Below are positions 36,301-47,720 of a stretch of 64,000 nucleotides of DNA, in pieces. The translations under genes and the position numbers were made by a program. A model generated the notes under the pieces. The model made no database searches. It saw nothing but the letters and a program-made list of their open reading frames with translations, and was not told where the DNA came from. The DNA is taken from the NCBI GenBank assembly GCA_008360975.2, contig CM039182.1, positions 102,393,443 to 102,457,442 of the forward strand, written 5' to 3'. Every line of letters begins with the position of its first letter. Position 1 is the first letter of the stretch. Source of the DNA: Lichenostomus cassidix (taxonomy: Eukaryota > Chordata > Aves > Passeriformes > Meliphagidae).

Positions 36301-39089
36301 TTCATAGAAGGTTCTTTGACAAGTCGCAAAAGATAAATTATTGGCATTAAAGCTGTGTTGCTTTAGCAATAATTTCTTTTGTAGGGGAGCAGGAGTGATA
36401 TGACAATTTATAAGGTGTGCGGACTCCACTTTTTCCCTATGGCTAATTCTAAATAAGAGATGTATTTACATCCAGTTTCCATATACCCTTTTTACATGTA
36501 TCCTAATAATAATAATTAACATTTCATTATGGTGCTCTTAAAATTATTCATCAGTTATGCACTGCTGCACTACATAAATCCTCTTCAAGGTCTTAGATGG
36601 GTGTTTAGTTTAAAGGTACCAAAGAGATTTTGAGAAACAATTTAACTTGGATAAATGACATTGGGAGGTCAAGTGTGCCCTCCTTATTTAACATGGAAAA
36701 ACATCTTATAGGATGCTGGAGTGGACTTCTAATTTCCTTTTATTATTAGAGTTCATGTCAACAACTACTTTTAATCACCAGAACTATAAAACAAATTCTG
36801 CTAGATATTACATCGATAGTCTTTTTCATGTCTGGATTTTCTTTTTGCCTATGGAAATAATATGCAGTATCTTCATTAAACATACTGGCAGCTCTTAAAA
36901 TAATTAATTAGTCATGCTATGGACTTGGAAGACAGAGTAGCATAAGTAAAAGAAGCTGTTCAAAATCCTTTGAGGAGGAGCAATAAAAGAAACTGTGTTG
37001 ATTGTGAAGGCAGAACTACCTGGAAACTCCAGAGGCAGAATTCAGTGAGGCTAGAGATCCCTACAGTGTTATGAGGAAAGATAAAACTTGCTCACAGAAA
37101 TTCAGAGGTGGAGAATGGGGAGCATATACTGTTATCAGTGTGACAGCCTTAAATGCTTTGCTCTATAGTTAGCAAGTTGTCATTACTAGAAAAATTAATT
37201 TTATTTTAAAATAAAGTTGTAATAACCCCTTGAATTGGGTATTCACAAGCTTATTAATTTTGATGTAAATAGAAACATAAGTGGAAATGTATTAGCTTTG
37301 TGCTTCAGGTCTTCAGTTTCAAAATAGGAAATTTAGAAGAACTGGGAAAAGCACTTCAGGGAGTTCCTAAACAGAGAAACTCAGGATTTTTTGAGAGGGA
37401 GGGGAACACCATTACCTTTATAGTGGAAGAAGCTATCTGAAACTAGTGGCCCAAGAAAAACCCAATAAGAGATGTTTCCTCATTTAGCTGAAAGAAATGG
37501 TCATTCTCCAGAATTTTTTTAGAATTAGGGAGTCTATCTGCTCCATTCCTTCCAGGCTAATCAAAAAAGAAATCCATTAAAAGATTGAATGGAAACTTCT
37601 AAAGGCAGGGCTTAGTCACATATAATAGGAAATGTTTTAACAAAGAGTTTTTCAGCCAAAGGAACAGAAAAAAACCAAGGAATGAGGTATGCCAAGGGAA
37701 GATTAAATACCAATTTCTTTATGGGCATCTAGGTGTAGACTGAGAGGTGCATTAACATTGTTTCTTCTGTCGGTGAGGGTGATATAGCTGACTGTGAGAG
37801 CAAAGGTGAGGCATAACCTGTACTTAGTGACCGCAGGATGTATGTCAACGTCTATTAGTTGGAGTGATATGGGAGGTATGGAATAGTTGCTGATAATTTC
37901 CCCCTTCACTTAAATATTATGTGCAGCTACAAGACCTTTACTTTGACTTACCATCGGTAAATACTTCAAAAAAATTGCTGGAAAGAAAAATTGGAAATGT
38001 GGAGGTCAGTAAAAAGTTGCATGACGTTTTATAGGGACTTGGCAGAAACAGATGTTGTTAAACAAGCTCTACCTTTAAAAAATAATCAGTAAAGAGTGTT
38101 TAATGCAAGAAAATGTGGCAGATATCAACGTGGGTTTAAATAAAGCACGGTGCCACCTGAGAACTTAGGAAACATGAACAGCAAAGAGCTGAGATAGACA
38201 AGGTATTGGTCAAGGGAGATACCACTGTGGTGAAAGGAGCAGCACTGGACAGGGGGAATTAGCATTCATCAAAGTTAAGTCTTTAGATTTGTTGTGGTTC
38301 AGTACTTCATTGTCAACTCTGGCATAAAGTGTAGGAGTATGCTAAGGAATGAGTCAATGTTTTGGAGATATCTAGAGTTCAGAGGAGGACTAGATTTGCA
38401 GAAATGGAAAGAAGTTTAGCTTTACAATGTGCAAGAGATCAGTGTTCAAGTGTGTTAGTGCTTGACGGCTTATTCAGATTGTTTCTGTTTATTTGAGAAT
38501 TCATTGTTTGGGAGACAAATCAGGGTAACTAGTTTGGTACAAAATGACAATGAAGGCTCATAAAAATGGTTTGAATGTAGGTGAAGGCCAGTTGTAAGCC
38601 AAAATATGCAAGGACAGAGATTTCCTTAGATGCAGACCAAGCATGGTGTGTGCCTGGGAAGCCAGCCTGCTGGCAGAGGTGAATGTGCTGCTCTGCCTGC
38701 ACTGAAGGCTGGCCAGTGCCATGGCTCTGTGTCCTGTGTGTGTCCAAGTCACCTTTTCTAGAGCTGCCTAGATCAGCAGCCCAGATGGCACAGGGGTTTG
38801 AGGCTGGTATGAGTCAGACTGACAAATAGCTGCTGCTGAAGGGAGGGAGATGTTTTAGGAGGAAGGTAGGGCTTATGCCTGAGTGGACAGGGATGAGGGA
38901 GATATGAAGGCTTCAGTGTCATCTGTAAACAGAAATCTCCTGCTACCTCTTGCCTGACCCCAAGGCTTTACTTTGTGTTCTTGGTTCTTCCTTCTTGCCA
39001 TGGAAATCTCTGCATTCCTACTAGGTGTCCTTCTCGAAGAGATCACCAGACCCTGCAGCTTTCTTCTAGTCTTGGTTGTCATTGTCACT

Positions 39090-39523
39090 GAAGATGACCA
39101 GAGGGCTGGAGGAGGACAGGCTGAGACAGCTGGGGTGGTTCAGCCTGGAGAACAGAATGCTCTGGTGATGCCTCAGAGCAGTGTTCCGGTACTTGAAGCA
39201 CTGGGGGCCTAAAAAAAGTTGGAAAGGGACTTTTTACAAGGGCATGTACTGCAGGACAAGGGACAGGCTTCAGACTGAGAGGAGGTGAGTTTAAATTAGA
39301 TGTTAGGAAGAAATTCTTTCCCATGAGAATGGCAAGGCACTGGGACAGGTTCCCCAGAAAAGTTGTGGATACCCTATCCCTGTAAGTGTTCAAGGTCAGA
39401 TTGGATGGGGCTTTGAGCACCATGGTCAAGTGGAAGGTGTGCCTGTCCATAGCAGGAGGGTTGGAACAGGATAATCACCTTGAAGGTTGCTTCTAACCCG
39501 AGCCATTCTATGATTCTGTGATC
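39090..39523 (+). mobile_element. CR1 LINE 3' end
   Basis: About 430 bp of CR1 3' sequence in sense orientation. Family landmarks are GAGGACAGGCTGAGACAGCT, GGTTCAGCCTGGAGAA, GGACTTTTTACAAGGGCATG, TTAGGAAGAAATTCTTTCCC, GTTGTGGATACCCTATCCCT and GATTGGATGGGGCTTTGAGC, ending in an octamer tail (CCATTCTATGATTCTGTGAT). It corresponds to the terminal part of ORF2 and the 3' UTR and is frameshifted. A CR1-tail-like phrase (GATCCCTTCCAACCC) recurs just after the end at about 39546-39560, possibly a second minute fragment. Confidence 0.95.
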
Positions 39524-42500
39524 TTCACTGCACAGAAGACCTACGATCCCTTCCAACCCTCTCCATTTGTGCTGATGAAATTTCCACGACCCCTGCCACT
39601 TCCTCAGGGTTGTGAAGCAGAGTTTTACTTACATAGTGGGAATGCTTTGTTTGACATGGAAGGGGCAAAAGAATACACTTTATTGCAAAATCATAGCAGT
39701 TAAATTTTATCTGAATAACTGTGTGAATCTGATCACACAGATCACTCTGGCAAAAGAAGGTTCACATTTCACGAAAGGACTCATAAAAGGAAGAAAATAC
39801 ATAGTAGGGATGAAAAGGTCAAGATGTTCTTAAGCCTGGAAGGTGACAAAATGGCTTCTATATGTGTGCAAGGAACTGAACTGAACACCAGGGAGGGAAC
39901 AACTATTTGAGTCAAAGGATAGTGGTGGTATATACATGAGATGACCCACATATGGATAGTTATGGGATGGAAAACAGAAAAAAAATTATTACTTCCAATT
40001 AAAGGAGGTTTTAGAGCAACAGTCCAAGATTGATTTTAAGATTAAATTTGCTAAGTTTATCTAAGAGTTTATATGATGTGGCTATGTGTGATAACAAGGG
40101 AGAAATATTTGTGAACCTAGAGGCCTCTTCCAATCTAATTGAGGAAGACTTCTTATAATACAGTAGACATTAATGATTTTGCAGAGTTAGTTTTCAATCT
40201 CAAGAGCTTCCTTAAGAGTGAAATTTATGTCCTTTTTTGTATAACAGAACTTTTTCTAAAATGTCATGTGGTTTCCTAGGTTTTTCTGTACTTTCTGAAT
40301 TACCGTTTTGTGGTTTTTGAGAATACACTCACGTATCATTGTTTAACACAAGCAAATTGATCTTCTAGCTGCCTGTGATGAAATATTTTATGAAAGATTT
40401 CCATGTTTGAATTGCTGTAATGGGCAGAAATGAAGGAAGGTAGTGCTTCAGAGGAGGCAGAATGGACTGCGGGAGGGAAGAACAACAGAAAGATCAGTGT
40501 GAGAGAGAAATCTCTGTTTATGTGAACCAAGTTTCTGAACATTAGGAGTTATCTGTAGGTACCATAGTTCAGTGATAAAAGTACACAGGCTTCATATATA
40601 TTCTACCCTCAATCTTAGGATTAAACATGTGCTAAATTTTTGTCTCCTTTGATCTCAGTGGGAGTCTTCCTTCTTCAGTGGAATCTGTTTTCAGGACTGT
40701 GATGCAAGAAACCATCTCATTTTAAAGCATACTCAGGAGATCAATTTAAGCCAATTTAGTCTGGTGTCCATAGGTATGATGTTTCAAATCCCTGAGAAAG
40801 GTTTGTCTCTGTAACATCTCTTTTTAAAGCCTGAATTCTATTATCTTTCTAAACTCACAGTCTGAAATGTTTTATGCAACATTTTTCCCTGATTACAGAT
40901 TGTGAACTGCAGGATCTGCAGTGAAATACCAACAATTTAGCTAGGTTGTGCCAGTAGCTATTATTATAGGCTTGGTCTGGGTTTCTAAGTAACTAAACTA
41001 TGATATTCGTACATTAAATGTATAATTTATAAGTAAATGTAGAAATAGCATAGAATTTTAGGAGTGAGTTTTGTTAGCTTTAATTAGCTAACAAAAGGGT
41101 ATTTTTCTCTTTGGTGTTTGTGTAAATTAATTTACTATTGGATTCACTTAATCCAAACTGCTTATTGTTGATTGTTTTCTATTTCTAGGGGCCAAATGTT
41201 GCAGTCTTTAGGGAAAACACTAATTCACTTCATTTAGAGTTTTGCTTGGATGAATGCCATGAGATTTGCCCCTAAAAGCCATTAAATCTATACCTGCACC
41301 AAGCTTTAACAAATATTTCTCTGTTGCATTAATGAGCTGCCTCTCTACACCCTGAGTGTATTCCCTTTGCAATCTAAAGTGCTCGTCTATCAAAATATTT
41401 TTCCATTATTAACATTCTTTGCTATGCTTCATTTGCTTTAGTGTAATTCAGTTTTAATTTAACATTGGAGTGCAACATAGGAACACGTTTCACTTGGTCC
41501 CAGTATTTTGGCTCTTAGACTTGGCCATGCTAGCATATACGAACAGGTGAAGTTTATAGTGATGTTTTCTGTGATGTACCTCTAAGTTTCTCGACTCAGG
41601 AAAATATCTGGGAGAAAGGCACCATGAGATCTGAAGATTTGCTTGACAGAAGATTTTCTGCTGTGATTTGTTCTTTAAGATTTTCTCAGATTTGTTGATG
41701 TCCAGGATGCTAAAAATACACAGAAACAAGAGTTGATCCCTACCTATGAGCTTTTGAACAGTTGTATCATATTAGAATAACTCATTTATATGTTCTGTAG
41801 CCCATTCTAATCTCTGTGACAGTTTTCCAGATGCCAAAGGAAAACAGTTTTTCTCTATGAAAATATAACCAAAAGAGATTACTTTAAAATGAAGAGCTTA
41901 AAACCTCTCCAGGTTGTATTCCCCCTTTATGGAATCTCTCTCGCTTGGGAGCTGCAGTGTGGCATTGTATCATTGCACCTCTACTTACAGATAGACTTTC
42001 TGAGCCATGCAGAGAGATGCCCCTTGAAAAGCAATGCTTTTCTTCTTGGGGAGATACAGTAAGAGTATACCTGAATTCAGTCATGCATTTACAGCTGACC
42101 ATACTCCTCCGAGGGAGTAATCCAGAGGCAGGTTATCTCAGAAATGCATTGCTGACTTGTTTTTTTTTTTTTTGCTAAGAAGCAATTTTCACTCCTCTTA
42201 ATAAGAAGAGTGTTGTGTGCTGCAGCTTAAGAAGGACTCAAGTTTAAGATTGCTGGCATTTTGGTAACTATCTTTTCAGATAAGATCAGTCGCCTGAAAA
42301 TCTCAGTTGCTGCTGCTGTGAAACTAAACCCCTGATGTAAATCTGTTACCATGAGCTTTCTTGCTCCTTACTTCTGAACAGTTTCATTTTTATCATTCCC
42401 ATCATCACTGCTTGCCTTACTTGAACCAAGATGCTGCTTGCCACCCCAAGGGTAAAGAATGGAAAAGTCAGTCTTCTAGAAGAAGAAGCTGAGATCTTTC

Positions 42501-45500
42501 AGCCTGGAGATCTGTTCTGAAAAACTAGCATTTCCTTCATTTGACAATCCCAATGTGTTTTCTCTTTCCATCCTCTGTGTCTCATATGTTTCTCTATGCA
42601 TTTAAACTGTGTGTTTTGCTTAAAGCCTGCACACGTCTTGCCTCTATTACATTGACCCTGATGGGAAAAATTGCTTTGCTGTCCTTCAAATCCCTGGTCA
42701 TTGCACTTGTCACTTGCAATCCATGATGAATAGATGTGCATGGCTCAGTTGTGTGGGATGTAATCTGCTTCTCTATGGAGTGTTGTCCAGTCCACTAACT
42801 GAAGGAAGCTTCTAAAAGAGAAGTAGATAATTGAATGCAATGAAACAAACAAAGAAATAAATATGCAAGATGCAATCCTATTTTACTTCTATTTCTTTTT
42901 CCAAGCATTTAGAGCATAAACTATGTAATTCCTTTACGACAATATCATTTTCAGTAACTTGCTGAAAAATACAAATAAAATGTCAGTTCCCTTGGGAGCC
43001 GTTAGCCTCGAGCAAATTCTTGATGCAGTGGAAACAAGAACATGCTGTGAAAGCTGGTACATGAAATGCATCAAACTAAACATACATGCTTTTGAGATTC
43101 AGAACATATTCCAAAGAAGTATATGATTTCGGGGGCAGCAGTATTTCTAATTCATATCTTATACATGCATTACTGTTATTTATGCTGTCGTGCTCGCACT
43201 CATAACTTAATAATTGAATTTTTTAGCATCAAAGAACTGTAAGAAATCTCTAGTCATATCCATCTGGTATAGAGCAGCTCCAAGTCTGGCTATAGTGGGG
43301 AGAGGTGTGTCCCATGTTGTATGTTGGGCTGACCCTGGGAGTGCTGTTAAACATGAAGGATGTTTTGATAAATGTTAAGAGTTTCCAAGGGCCTGAAACA
43401 TTCACTGTCTTCACATATGTTTAGATATTCTTTCCAAGCTATACCAACATAGTTTCTTTCCTTGGAGAACTCATTCTAACACATTTGATTGCACAGGGTT
43501 TGGACAACTTGGCAGTAATGACAGATATAAACAGTCTCTGAAATGAATCTCATATCCAAAGTTCCTTTGATTTGCATGTATTCTTACAGAGATTTAATGT
43601 ATTCTTACATGGATATTAGTTGTATGTCAACATATAAAGTGTGCAAGTGTCCTTTTAACATAGGATATAAAGCTTCAATAGCTTCTGTGCTGTAAAGTTT
43701 AGAGGTTAGACAGATCTAACTTAACAATAGTGCTAGGGTTTTTTAAAGCAATCCTGAAGATGGGAATTATGTCAGACTATACGACTTCATTAATCTTGCT
43801 GTGGAGTCATAATATTGTCAATTTGTCTTGATGATCCAAGTTCTTAACTTTCTTACTTCAGAGTATCATTCAGGAGTTTATATTTTAATGTCTGTTTGTT
43901 CCAGCAGAATCTGGCCTGCACAGCATATGCTCAGCAAGCTTGAAGTGTGATTTATAGATACTTTCCTTGATCCACAGGCAGCAAAGCTACAGATCTCAGT
44001 TAAATTTGAGCATAAAAAGTATTTTGGAGACCCACTTTTGCTTAAGGTTTTCATGCCCTACTGAACATTTCTCCGACCCCTAGAGATTTCAAAGTAGACT
44101 TATTGTGTGGTTAAAGTAGTGCCTGTCTTTTCTCATCTCATTTGCACATCTTTTTTAGTTGCCTCTCTAATTTTTGGCACTGCCACTGAGGCACAGATTT
44201 GCTTGACTTTCTTATAATAACCTGTAAATGCAGTAGTCACTACTGTAGCCTTCCATTTTAAGAGCCTCCCATTGATGAAGCAAAGACACTGACACTGATA
44301 GTGCTGCTGCCTTTAGTGGCTGTGAGCTCCCTTGCTGCCTTAATGCTCTTATTTCCTCATTTTTCACACCTTGGTGAACAGCAGAAGTCAATCAGAAAAA
44401 GCCCTTTTGGATAACATCCGATATTAGAAGCCAGCTCATTTGAATTTGGGGAATATTTTGTATTGTGCATTTTAATTTTTCTGCCTAAAATAGTTTTCTG
44501 CTTAAAAGTGTCTGGAGGGAATCAGATTAGAAAAGAAGCAGGGGGGAGTCTCTGAGCTGAGACCAAAGGCAGAAGATTTTCTGTTGGAAAGGAACATTTT
44601 TCTGCTGCTTTGCAACTGTGAGCCAGTGCAGCAGAATAACTGTCCTGACAGAATGTGAACTCTGAAAGGTTTTGGTGTGTGATGCATCCTTCTGAGTCAT
44701 GTTAGTCTAGTGCCCACTGTTACTGCTGACGTGATGCACAAGTGTTTCTCATCTCCTTGTCCTGCCTGCTCACTGTTTCTGGAGACTAAGGACTTTTGAC
44801 TCATTGTGTTCCAGAACCAAATTCCTGTATGAGTGTGCACGTTGATAAATAACATTCTCTGCACCTCCTGAAAAAATGTGCTTCAATGCTTACTGAAACT
44901 CTACAAGGGCTGCAATCATTCTGTATTCAAAGTATGTTGAAATCAATGGTAAGAGAGTGTGGCCTGATAAATTCAATCATTTTTATCTTAGACGTTAAAT
45001 ACCAACACTGAATTTTTTCTGGTTTAGCTTTTAAAATTAACAGAAGGTAGATAACCAGATCCCTTGTATGACTTTGAAAACTCTTCACTGTCTCCTAGAA
45101 AAAATAAAGTTAGTTTCCAAGGAAAGCCACTAGGTTCAATATTACTTTGGTATTTCTATTTTTTAATGAGTGTGAAATGTAAGCTAATATGAGCAATAAA
45201 GAGTTGCTGGCATGTAGAGCTTTATTTTTGTACGTTTGGTATTTTGTTAAAATTTGCGTGAAACTTTTAAGAGGCAGTTGCAGAGCAGTGAATGTTACCA
45301 TAGACCTTTTGTTTGATCATTTTGATTAAATTTGAAATGTCCAAATTACTACAATTTAAGGCATAAAGTTTGTTTCGGTATACTATAAATTCTGTTTTCT
45401 TGCTTTATGAATATTTTCAGAGTTTTAAATAAATGTTAATCTTACAGAAGATAATGACTTCTAAACCACATTGGTAACTGATTATCCTCTAAGTGACATT

Positions 45501-47265
45501 TTCTCCCACGTAGCTAGGGGCTTGGCTATATGAAAGATATCTCAGTAAATCCTGGAGCATCTAGCATTTCAAGTGAGAAGCAATGTAGCTGAAGGATTTA
45601 ATTTCCTTTGTGAAATTGCACAGTTGTGTTAGTTATGTAGGTTTTCCAAACCAAAATACATGATATGTGATAAATACTGGTTTAGATCATCTTTGGAAAG
45701 AGACTGTTCTGTCAGCTGTCTAAAGTACCATTCTTTCCTGTGGATTGAGAGATTTTACTTCCTACTGATGTTTGTGAGAACTGAGAAATTTTGGAACCTT
45801 ACATGAGATGCTTAGCACAGAGTCACATCCCAAGTGAGCATGGACCTGTTCAACCCATAGATCCAAGACCTTCATAACCAAACCAGAGTGTATGATAACC
45901 TACAGATGGGGTCAAATCAATTCTTTTCACATTTGTTTTGAATTAAAGGTCAAATTCTGGCTACTGCTTTATAGACTTTTTTTGTTGTTCAAACCAGAAA
46001 ATAATAAATATACAGTAAAAAACTTTCAAGGTGCTTTGTTTTAAAATTCTTTTGTTATTCTGAGGAAGTTTTAAAGAAATAAATTGCTCAGTCACATCTG
46101 AAAAGGTTGTTCAGCAAATTTCTCCCTAAGGGGTACGATAGCAATAACATGAATCATAGAACTATGGGGAAAGGAAAATAAATAAGCACCAAGCCAAACA
46201 TTAAAATTTTTACTTTTCACTCTTTTTAGTAGCCTCAGAAGCACATGGGTTAACAAAACAAAACAAAAAAAAAGTTTGCTCTTTTTCATGTCTCCTGCAT
46301 GTCATTGTTATGTATGTAATTTTTATTTTCCCGTTATTAAGGTTTAAAGACAAAAAAGTATGTGAGGTCTTGATTTCAAGCATGTTTTGATTTGCTGGTC
46401 AAGTTACTGGTTTCTAATTGAGATGAGAGTGATCAAAGGAAAAGCTGAGAATAACTTCAAACTGAAAAGTTTAGAGTTCATAGCTGAAGGCTGATAGACA
46501 AGTATCCTCCTTGTGTGGATAGATGTAAAGGGGCAATGTGACACAAACTGACAAATTGGTTACATGGATACTTCAAAAAAAAATCGATGTGAAGGTCATG
46601 ATCTGGATCATATATATTTCTAGATATATGCTGGACCCTGCAGCAAAGCACAGTCAAGCTGTGGATTAATGAGAGCTGAACTGAGCTTTTGTCTCCCTTT
46701 AGCCTGGGTTTTTATCAGATATTGCATTTATTCTGTCAAACAGAACTTCTTGCCCATCTTCTGTCTGGCAAAAATGGACTTTAAGCTGTATTGAAAAAAT
46801 AACAGAAGAGTCCTGACATATAGGAAACAATCCTTGAGCACTGACAGAAGTTTTGACACGTAGCAAAATTCTTGCATTCTTGCAGAATGCATCTTCCAAC
46901 CCATCACCTTTTAACAGGTGTGCTAAGACTGCACAGACTTGTATTTTTTCATAGTCTAGTGCAGATTATGAGAAGTATATCTGCCTTTATCATGAAGTTA
47001 CAGAGGCTATGTTAATGTGCTATGAAAATGTAAAATAATTTGGATGAATAACAGAACGTGAATTTAATTCAGAAACCCTTAGGGTTAGAAATATTCTCAT
47101 TTCAATGAGAGGCGGTTTATCCTTAATGAGAGGCTTATGCATAGCTGTCTGTGCACTGAGATGAGAATACACTCAAAACTACTTAAACTCGAGAGCTACG
47201 AATAATCTATTTAGAGTTTTTGTAGGCAAAAGAGAAGGAATTTTAAAAGTAACTAGTTAGCCCTT
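39524..47265. other. AT-rich non-coding DNA, no gene seen
   Basis: No repeat family recognised. A 13-bp direct repeat (ATGTATTCTTACA) lies at 43576-43588 and 43597-43609. The block 41150-41440 has an acceptor-like site followed by 28 open codons and is rich in homeodomain-type AT motifs; it looks more like a regulatory candidate than an exon. A 46150-46165 phrase (GAATCATAGAACTATG) resembles a CR1 tail but is too short to call. Confidence 0.5.
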
Positions 47266-47720
47266 ATTTGCATAAGAAAATTAGCTGAAATTCAAGTCGT
47301 GGAGGAAAATTCAAAGGGCTTTGTCACCTCTATTACATGCTATCTGATCAAATTGTACATGAAGGCAAATGGCCTGATCTTTTTTCCTATTTAAATCTTG
47401 CTAAGTACATTTTACAAAATTGATTATTTTTCTTCCTAAGAATCTTGTTAGTAAAGAAAATAGTTTCAAGGGGCTTTTTTCCCCTGAATTAAATTGATCA
47501 TAATTACATTGCAAAAAGATGTTTACCAAATGTTGAGCATTGTTCTTTTAAATGCAAATTACTATTCTTTTAAATGCAAATTGATGGTTGTCTCTTATTT
47601 TATTTAGACTCTTCCTTAATTGTTCTTACCACCACTATAGTCCCTTTGGTTCAGAGTTAAGCAATTTCTTGCCTCCCATGTAGGGCAAATCCATAGGAGC
47701 TCCACACCCTGGATTTGCAT
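47266..47720. promoter_or_regulatory. Octamer (POU/OCT) motif cluster, candidate enhancer
   Basis: Four perfect octamer motifs lie within 455 bp: ATTTGCAT at 47266-47273, ATGCAAAT at 47552-47559 and 47574-47581, and ATTTGCAT at 47713-47720. The central two are part of an 18-bp perfect direct repeat (TTCTTTTAAATGCAAATT) at 47543-47560 and 47565-47582, spaced 22 bp. That is about two helical turns, so both sites face the same side of the DNA. By eye I found about eight other perfect octamers in the whole window, so the density is well above local background. Octamers are bound by POU-domain factors. Whether this is a real enhancer is inference. Confidence 0.4.

Larger units (their letters stand above)
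27410..39089. other. Long AT-rich intron-like stretch, no gene seen
   Basis: Nearly 12 kb without a recognisable repeat family or exon. It contains a CTCF-like core at 33265, a tandem 16-bp duplication at 33354-33389, and two inward/outward octamer motifs at 33683 and 33716. The longest open frame (33645-34043) has random Phe/Cys/Val-rich composition and no domain. A GC-balanced patch at 38620-38800 is unassigned. Confidence 0.5.

Noticed and set aside
46150..46176. Possible minute CR1 tail (GAATCATAGAACTATGGGG)
   Set aside because: About 12 bp of resemblance to the octamer with no adjoining CR1 sequence; could be chance.
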